This document shows positions 43,720-64,000 of a stretch of DNA of 64,000 nucleotides, piece after piece. The notes under the pieces are model-generated. The model ran no database searches. It was given only the letters and a program-made list of their open reading frames with translations, and was not told the origin of the DNA. The stretch is from NCBI RefSeq assembly GCF_000003815.2, contig NC_049986.1, positions 566,864-630,863 on the forward strand. Direction: 5' to 3'. Numbering within the stretch: position 1 is the stretch's first letter; each line of letters starts with the position of its first letter. The translations under genes and the position numbers were made by a program. The stretch comes from Branchiostoma floridae. Lineage: Eukaryota; Chordata; Leptocardii; Amphioxiformes; Branchiostomatidae.

Positions 43720-45140
43720 ATGCCAGCAGTAGTGTGCCCAGCGGGTCAGGTGCCAGATGGACTTCCGGGTTCTTTCAACTGCGTAGATTGCCATACCTGT
43801 ACGGCATACCCAGATTCGCCATGGTGCCCGAGTTGTGAGTTTTCTTTGCCGTAACTCGTTCTGATTAACATGGTATACGTTCTGCACAGCACCTGTGTGT
43901 GTCAGCCACTGTTGATGTAGCAACCTTGTGTTGGAAGGTAAAACACGGTTAGTTCTGTAGTGCGTCATAGTAGATCACGTCGCAATTCAGCGACAGACTA
44001 GTGCCAATGAAAGAAGCTGCTCTTTTGGGCCAAACAGTCCTATTCTGCTCCTTTTAACACTATGTCATCATCTGTTTACAGGTTTACTGGCCACAGAATC
44101 ACCGACGACATTGGGTACGTTTGCTTAATTTAAATACGGTAACCGTTTTAGAAGAATGCAGTCGTACCGACTTGTGTGTATGCACGGTGCGTGTGTGTAC
44201 ATGTATCCGAATGATTTGGTGTGTGTGAGTGTCTGTGTATACATGTGTGTTTAGTATGTGTGTGTACATGTATGTTTAGTGTGTATGTGTATGTGTGTGT
44301 GTGTGTGCGTGTGTGTGTAGGAGTAGGTGTGTGTGTGCAGCCGTATGTGTTCATGACTGTGTGTGTGTGTGAATATGTATGTGCTTGCTTGTATTTGTGC
44401 CTGGTTTATGCGTTGGTAGGCTAGGGGTATCTGTGTGGGCGTGGGTTTGATGTTTGTGTCTGGGTGTACGTTACTCAAGTTGCAAAAATACATTGTACTG
44501 TAACGTGTGCCTTTCAATTATTGTTAACTCTCAGTCGAAGCAGACCTATCCTGGCTGTGGGCGGTAGCTGTCATCATTGTTGCCGTACTTTTAATCACTG
44601 GAATCACCATCTACTGTTGGAGGAGAATTGGGCAAAAATATGGTACTTAAAGAAAGTCACATGTTCTCATTATGTAGTTGAATTGCTAGTCGTCTCGACG
44701 ATTTCATACTACAGTATTGTATCGTACATTGCTATAAATTATTGTACTTACTTGATTCAATATATTTTCTGTTAAATTAATTCCCTAAGTTGATTTCTAT
44801 GTTGATTTAAAGTAATTGCTTCTTCTTCTGTATCAATATTTACTGAATATTTGTTGTATTGGGTTATATTTGTGTCCATACGGCGGCATTGAAAATGTGA
44901 ACTTGACCGCGAACACCTGCATACTTCACCGTACCGTTTACTGTTGTGGAGAAGCATGATAAATAATTACATCTTGGAACTCAGACGCAGGACTAGGGAA
45001 TGGAAACGATGTCGATATAGTCATTTATTGTTTTATTTGCATCTCATCTAGATCCAAATCCAGTCACTGTAAATGCGGTGCCAGCTACTACCACCATGTC
45101 GGCACGTTTGGTTACTGCTGCGGATGGAACACATGTCTAA
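43720..45140 (+). CDS. Gene G: plus-strand single-CRD TNF-receptor-like protein, complete
   Basis: Four exons: 43720-43834, 44082-44114, 44535-44642 and 45052-45140 (stop TAA 45138-45140). They total 345 nt and 114 residues in continuous phase. It begins MPAVVCPAGQVPDG without a signal peptide. The CRD is C-x14-C-x2-C-x2-C-x8-C-x2-C, with the last cysteine codon split across the first intron. The 108-bp membrane exon (same length as in C, D and E) encodes WLWAVAVIIVAVLLITGITIY and WRRIGQK. The short tail (DPNPVTVNAV...) has no clear TRAF motif. Intron 2 holds a TG-rich microsatellite. A donor-like GTATGC about 10 nt after the stop suggests a spliced 3' UTR. Confidence 0.76.
44216..44440 (+). 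repeat. TG-rich microsatellite in gene G intron 2
   Basis: A run of (TG)n with interspersed TATG and CG steps over about 225 bp. It generates spurious open frames on both strands. Confidence 0.9.
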
Positions 45141-45820
45141 GGCCACAGGTATGCACCCTCACACTCAGGGTTGACAATCACGGCAAAGCCTATGATATCA
45201 CCCCTGACAACTCAGCCACAGTATTCGATTATTAGGGGTGCCTTGCTTATGAATATTAATGAGCTTGCTCTTATATGGGCAGTCAGCCGTTGGGGATCGG
45301 GCGTTGGCATGGTGAGCAAACAAAGTCATGGTAATACGTAACATGATTGGCTGATAGCTTCCCAACGGCCTTTGCGAGACAGCTTGCGACAACAACAAGC
45401 CCAAGAAAGGCCTATTCTCTGATTGGTCGACAGCTTGTTTGTGGCGACAATCATAATAGCCACTAATAGGGCATGGGATAGCAGGGCCCCATAAGGTAGT
45501 GCCGTTGGGGACCGGGCGTTAGGAGGATGCAGGTATGTGGTGATTCTTCTATTTTAATATCATGTTCTGTGAATTGTCAGTGGGTTATCATCAGATACAT
45601 GAATGAATTCAATAGAAAAATTAAAAAGGCTGGACAATTTGGGATGAAGTTTAGAAATGTCCTTCAGTTTATATGTATCTACATTTGGAGGGTAGATAAA
45701 ACATACTACCTACATGAACGTAAGCAGAAGACTTAGTATTATATGTATTGTGCTGAAACTATGATTCATCATTTCATGTGCTTATGTAAGCGCCTTATGT
45801 TCGGAACTATTCTGTTTCAG
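45141..45820 (+). other. Probable 3' UTR intron of gene G with repeat fragments
   Basis: It begins about 10 nt after the stop with an AG|GTATGC donor and ends TTTCTGTTTCAG at 45820. Two direct copies of GCCGTTGGGGAxCGGGCGTT (about 45287 and 45501) and an inverted TTCCCAACGGCC (about 45359) suggest a small transposon inside. Confidence 0.45.
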
Positions 45821-46262
45821 GCCGGGTGTCGACAGTACCTATAGATGCAGACAGCTTTGTGAGAACTGCACTGCAAAACTTGCGTGATATGTTGGTTGTA
45901 GATATCATGACGTCAGCGTCATCCAATGGTTAGACAAGAGACCGAAGAAGGTTTCTTTGAACAGAACACTTTGCAACATTTAACTAGGCAACGTCTTTTG
46001 TCCTATAGACAACTTTAACTTTAACTTTATTTAGATTGTAACGAGACAACACAGTATCCTATAGATATGATTTATGATGTAATAATTGTTTGATAGATGA
46101 AAGGATTGTTATATCACTGTTACCGTGTATTAATGTCTACATGACTCGAGAGAATACATTGCCTGTAATACCGTGACAAACGTATATGTAATTGTTGATA
46201 TCTACATGTGTTTTTGTTTACTATGTTGAAGTCTGAAGTGTGAATAAAGCTTAATAAGTCAA
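45821..46262 (+). other. Probable 3' UTR exon and poly(A) signal of gene G
   Basis: The segment follows a good acceptor (TTCTGTTTCAG), has no long frame, and ends shortly after AATAAA at 46243-46248. It would make a terminal exon of about 440 nt. It is inferred from signals only. Confidence 0.45.
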
Positions 46263-46365
46263 AACCTTATCTACAGGTTCATTATTAATTCATGTAAACG
46301 CTACTTCTTGATATGAGTCAGTTCTAATTTGTAATTGTATCCTACAGTAAGACATACACAGATAC

Positions 46366-46935
46366 AAGTCAAGTCAAGTCAAGTTTATTGCACAACGATT
46401 GCAACAGGTACAATGTATGGCAAATTACGTATAACTAACAACTACAAACTACTTACATCAGTATACTAGTCTAGCAAGATAGAAAATATGGCGGCATAGT
46501 GTATTTCACATTGTTAAGGCACTACTTCTCTTTTGCATAGCATTATATATATTTATATAATACATTTTATTTCTAACTGCCTCTCTAACGATCAGGAAAG
46601 AAAGGAGTTATTTGAAGAGGCATGCAAATTCCACAAAAATTTCCAAACGCTTACCGACGAAAACAAAACTATAACGCTGTTAACGTCACATAACCCACGC
46701 ATCATAGAAAAAGTGGGACACTTCGTCTTCCACTGCTTCCAGAAAAGAAGTCAAACCCTAAATACGTAGATTGTAGCTCTCAGCAGTCCATACCATTGAT
46801 AGAATAGTCACTCGTTTACACTTGTCACCATTGTTATCTATACCAAAGTATTTCATTTTATACATGTTTATTATATTCTCTGTATGTTTCATGTTGCAAT
46901 TAGCCCTCGGGCAAGAACTTGCAAAATAAACTTCT
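46366..46935. mobile_element. LINE fragments: TCAAG-repeat tail (minus) and ORF2 C-terminus with 3' tail (plus)
   Basis: At 46366-46402, AGTCAAGTCAAGTCAAGTTT and TATTGCACAA form the reverse complement of a LINE tail with a pentamer repeat. At 46580-46769 the plus strand encodes ERKELFEEACKFHKNFQTL...FVFHCFQKRS, matching the terminal helix region of L2/CR1-like ORF2 proteins. It is followed by a 3' tail with TTAGCCCTCGGGCAAGAACT at about 46900-46919. The same tail motif occurs at 40228-40250. Confidence 0.65.
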
Positions 46936-49337
46936 TCTTATATAAATTGACCTAGGTGCACAGATATGGAGTCAGGACATGATAGAAGTACATCGAATAT
47001 TTCTCTGCTTGTTTTAGGTAATGTTGCATGTACGTACTACTATGTATTTCTGTTGCTGAGCACAAATGATAAAAGTAACTCAGATGTGCAAAACTGAGTA
47101 TCATTCCACTAGGCTCTGAGCTGATCAGTCGTGGGAAAATGGGGACAGCCTAAGCTTTATTTTTTTAACACAATGACGGATATATGAAGGGGAAGAATAA
47201 AATACGACTCTCTATTACACACAACATGACTTCCTTCCTATAAAATAGCATGATTTAGGGATGGTGAAAAGACAAGCAACTGACACTCCCCTTCTCTATG
47301 TTTTTATTGAGCTAGAATGCCAACCCTTCCTACAGTAAGCACAGAATGGAAAACACCCGTCTTCCTTCTCAAAGAGACAGCATAACAAAAAGTAAAAAGG
47401 CTAACAGAATTAGGCCCTTCTTTTTTTGTTCACAAAATTAACATTGGACTATAGACCCCATGCAAAGGCCTCGCTTACAAGTGTAAAGTAAGTCTTAGGT
47501 AAAATGATCACTTCCTTGTCAGTCCACACAAAGAAAACTTCATCTGTAAGTACCTAAAGAGCTGCATGCAATCAGGGTCATTCATTGTGTAACAGCTGAA
47601 CTTACGTTACCTATTGAAGCTAAAAATACCGTGCTTACGGCGGGCACAGTGCGGGGAAGCCCCGGTAGTGTTGAGAGCAGGGATCGTGGGTACAGTGGTC
47701 AAAAGTCGACGGACAACGGGAGTAGAGGACGGTATGTACACTAGCTGAGAGTATAATGTAGAAAACTACAATTTATCATGTTATATTATAACCATGTTGT
47801 AGCGTTAATATCGTTCTATAGTGCGTTGATGTGTTAAACAAATAGCAAAGGTCTCGCCTGAAGTTAGCTTATTTGACAAACTGCGGCAATTGGCCATCTG
47901 GTCATGTTTGACAGGCTCGAATTCTATCGGTCTGGTTACTTATTAACAACAGAGCGAATTTTATCAACAGCGTTAACATAGTAGTCGTCAAAACGTTGGC
48001 TGTGATCTAACGTACGGTTGCTTTGTGTCTTTTTTCATTCGGTATCTCAAAGAACGGGAGGGATATTAATATTCACAGCGAGTGATAGTACAGGTGAGAA
48101 GAAAGTATTTGTATTGCTACAAATTTCTAAGAGAGAAATGATCTGATTATTCATGTTATATTAAAAGTGAATACTAGATCGTTTGACATGTTGAATGAAT
48201 CGTCGTGATATATCCTATAGAGCAGATGGCGTCGCCAAGGCAAACTTGGGTGATTAAGAAAACTATCAGGAGAGAAAGACTGAAGGAAACCACGAAGAAG
48301 GCCTGGTCAACAGGATGCACCCATGTCCTGGACCGAGCAACATTGCTGACAACAACTGGTCACTCTAGATCTCGGCCGAAGACCGCATCACAGAAAGTCG
48401 ACGTAAATTTCCTATCACGTACATCATACAATATCATTTTACAATTATAACAAATTGAGGACATTTTTAGGACAGTCACAGATATGCCGTACAGACATCT
48501 GCTACTTTCTGTCGGAAAATTTAGCCATGAATCGCTTGTCGGCGGTTAGTTCTGTTTTAACTTCGCTAAGAATCTTACATCTTATATGTGACCGAGTTTA
48601 AACGTAACTATACTTTCAGGACAAAGCTAAGTCTTTCTTGAACTAGTTAAGCTGTAATATCCAACTCAAAAATTGGACTCACCCAAATTTTAGGTACAGG
48701 TAAGTCTTAACGTTTCCCACTATATGCTTACACCTTAAACCTTACATATGGTGAACATGACTAGGACATGAAAAGATTTTTGATGTAACAGTTATATTTT
48801 CATGATTGAAATGTGAGCAAATGTTTCCAGTTTTAAATTGGATAATGTGACGAGGAAGTAGCATACAGATCATAGATGATAGTTCTACCTGGTGCAATAC
48901 CCGGAAACGTCCGCTAACTCTAGAAGCACTTTGTGACATCGATCTGTTTGTATTGTTGGGAGGGTCTGTGCGTGCTTTGTTAGGCTGTTATTACTGAGAT
49001 CAGCTTGTTAGCACGTATGTTGACCTAACACGTGGGGCATGCTGTAAGTGACTCACCCCATTCTTTGGTAACAGAGTCTCAAAGAGTAAGGAAAGTCCCT
49101 TTTGTTTCCAAACGAGAAAAGGTGTGCCCAAGTGAAACTGACTTAAGCACACGCCACACTTCCAAACCGGGCCCGGCCGAGCTCTTTGTGGAAACGAAAA
49201 ATAGAAATGTTTACGTAAAAATATACACAAACGATGCCGATGCCTTGGGGCATTTCAATCATTAATTTCAAGTCCTTAGTACACATAGGGTTGTTGAAAA
49301 CTTGTCCCTTTGATTATTTTTTGCTCTTTTGCTCCAG
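46936..49337. other. Region upstream of the sushi/EGF gene; first exon not located
   Basis: The recognised gene begins with an internal-type exon at 49338, so its start exon should lie here or it uses an unrecognised upstream exon. A GC-richer stretch at 47643-47737 is bordered by CAG and GTATGT, and a strong donor GTAAGTC lies at 48703. Neither gives a frame that joins in phase with 49338. Confidence 0.35.
48225..48450 (+). mobile_element. Possible LINE ORF2 C-terminal remnant
   Basis: The frame reads RQTWVIKKTIRRERLKETTK, then KAWSTGCTHVLDRATLL. This resembles the RQTW..T...E.....W.....A.DR..W motif after the reverse transcriptase in several LINE groups. It is short, and other origins are possible. 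Confidence 0.35.
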
Positions 49338-63701
<14,364 letters not shown>

Positions 63702-64000
63702 GTGGGTATCTACGATATTGTAAGATCTCAACAGCAGGTTTAGTTGTAGGAAGTTTTGAATTTGAGGACGGGAGACCTGGCGCATCCCCGTCTTGTAATT
63801 AGCCAGTGAAAGGGTATGTCACCCCGTAAGGGGCGGTATAACCCCGTTGTGTGTAAATATGTGCGAACATATGCCGTCACGTCGACCGATGATGAGTTTT
63901 GAATTATTAACCAAGCGTTTTAAGACCAACCACTTGACTCTTGGCGTTTAAACGAGACCCGTCGATGTCTTTTCTGACCAAAATGTTGTTATATGAATTT
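63702..64000. other. Start of the next intron, window end
   Basis: It follows the donor GTGGGT. The stretch around 63735-63900 (GAATTTGAGGACGGGAGACC, CACCCCGTAAGGGGCGG) looks like repeat sequence, but no element border is visible. Confidence 0.3.

Noticed and set aside
44148-44517. His/Thr- and Val/Cys-rich ORFs
   Set aside because: They are translations of the TG microsatellite in gene G intron 2.

Overview
This window is intron-rich animal DNA. It is most likely from a lancelet (Branchiostoma) or a close invertebrate deuterostome. The evidence is short phase-matched exons with GT-AG introns, a tandem family of small TNF-receptor-like genes, a sushi/EGF gene built from one-domain exons, and a dense mix of LINEs, tRNA-derived SINEs and MITEs. 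The organism call is an inference. Nothing bacterial is present: no operons, CRISPR array or functional tRNA/rRNA gene. A 921-base run of N (26582-27502) marks a shotgun gap. All exon models were built by eye from open frames, splice sites and phase continuity, with no transcript data.

Left 43 kb, mainly minus strand. Six related genes, called A to F here, encode very small TNF-receptor-superfamily-like proteins. Each has one cysteine-rich domain (CRD), a short stalk, one membrane helix and a short tail: A 324-1702 (3' end outside), B 4849-6427, C 10821-12955, D 15078-16475, F 21202-25529 and E 39004-40955. A seventh, G (43720-45140), lies on the plus strand. A and B are a recent tandem duplicate with matching introns and 5' flanks. 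D and E are a more distant pair. B, C, E and G are intact by eye. D carries a 10-bp deletion that frameshifts the CRD. F has lost CRD cysteines, and a 1.2-kb terminal-inverted-repeat element splits its membrane exon. Several tails carry short motifs resembling TRAF-binding sites, and two perfect NF-kappaB-type palindromes lie in the cluster.

Between the receptor genes are mobile elements and repeats. These include a degenerate LINE (25773-31135) with tandem 5' repeats and a 3' hairpin before poly(A), a LINE fragment interrupted by a TA-flanked MITE (18159-19468), several LINE tails, a fold-back-like element with minisatellite arms that carries a nested MITE with a 9-bp target duplication (34262-35205), two long AT-rich tandem-repeat fields (31.7-33.2 kb), and several hairpin MITEs.

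Right 15 kb, plus strand. A single large gene (first recognised exon 49338, still open at the window end) encodes a type II membrane protein. It has an acidic cytoplasmic region made of repeated exon modules, one helix, then about seven sushi-like modules (one interrupted by a roughly 100-residue unknown insert), one EGF-like exon, and at least 14 tandem calcium-binding EGF exons. The receptors and this protein are all plausible cell-surface or immune molecules, but no functional link between them is shown by the sequence.
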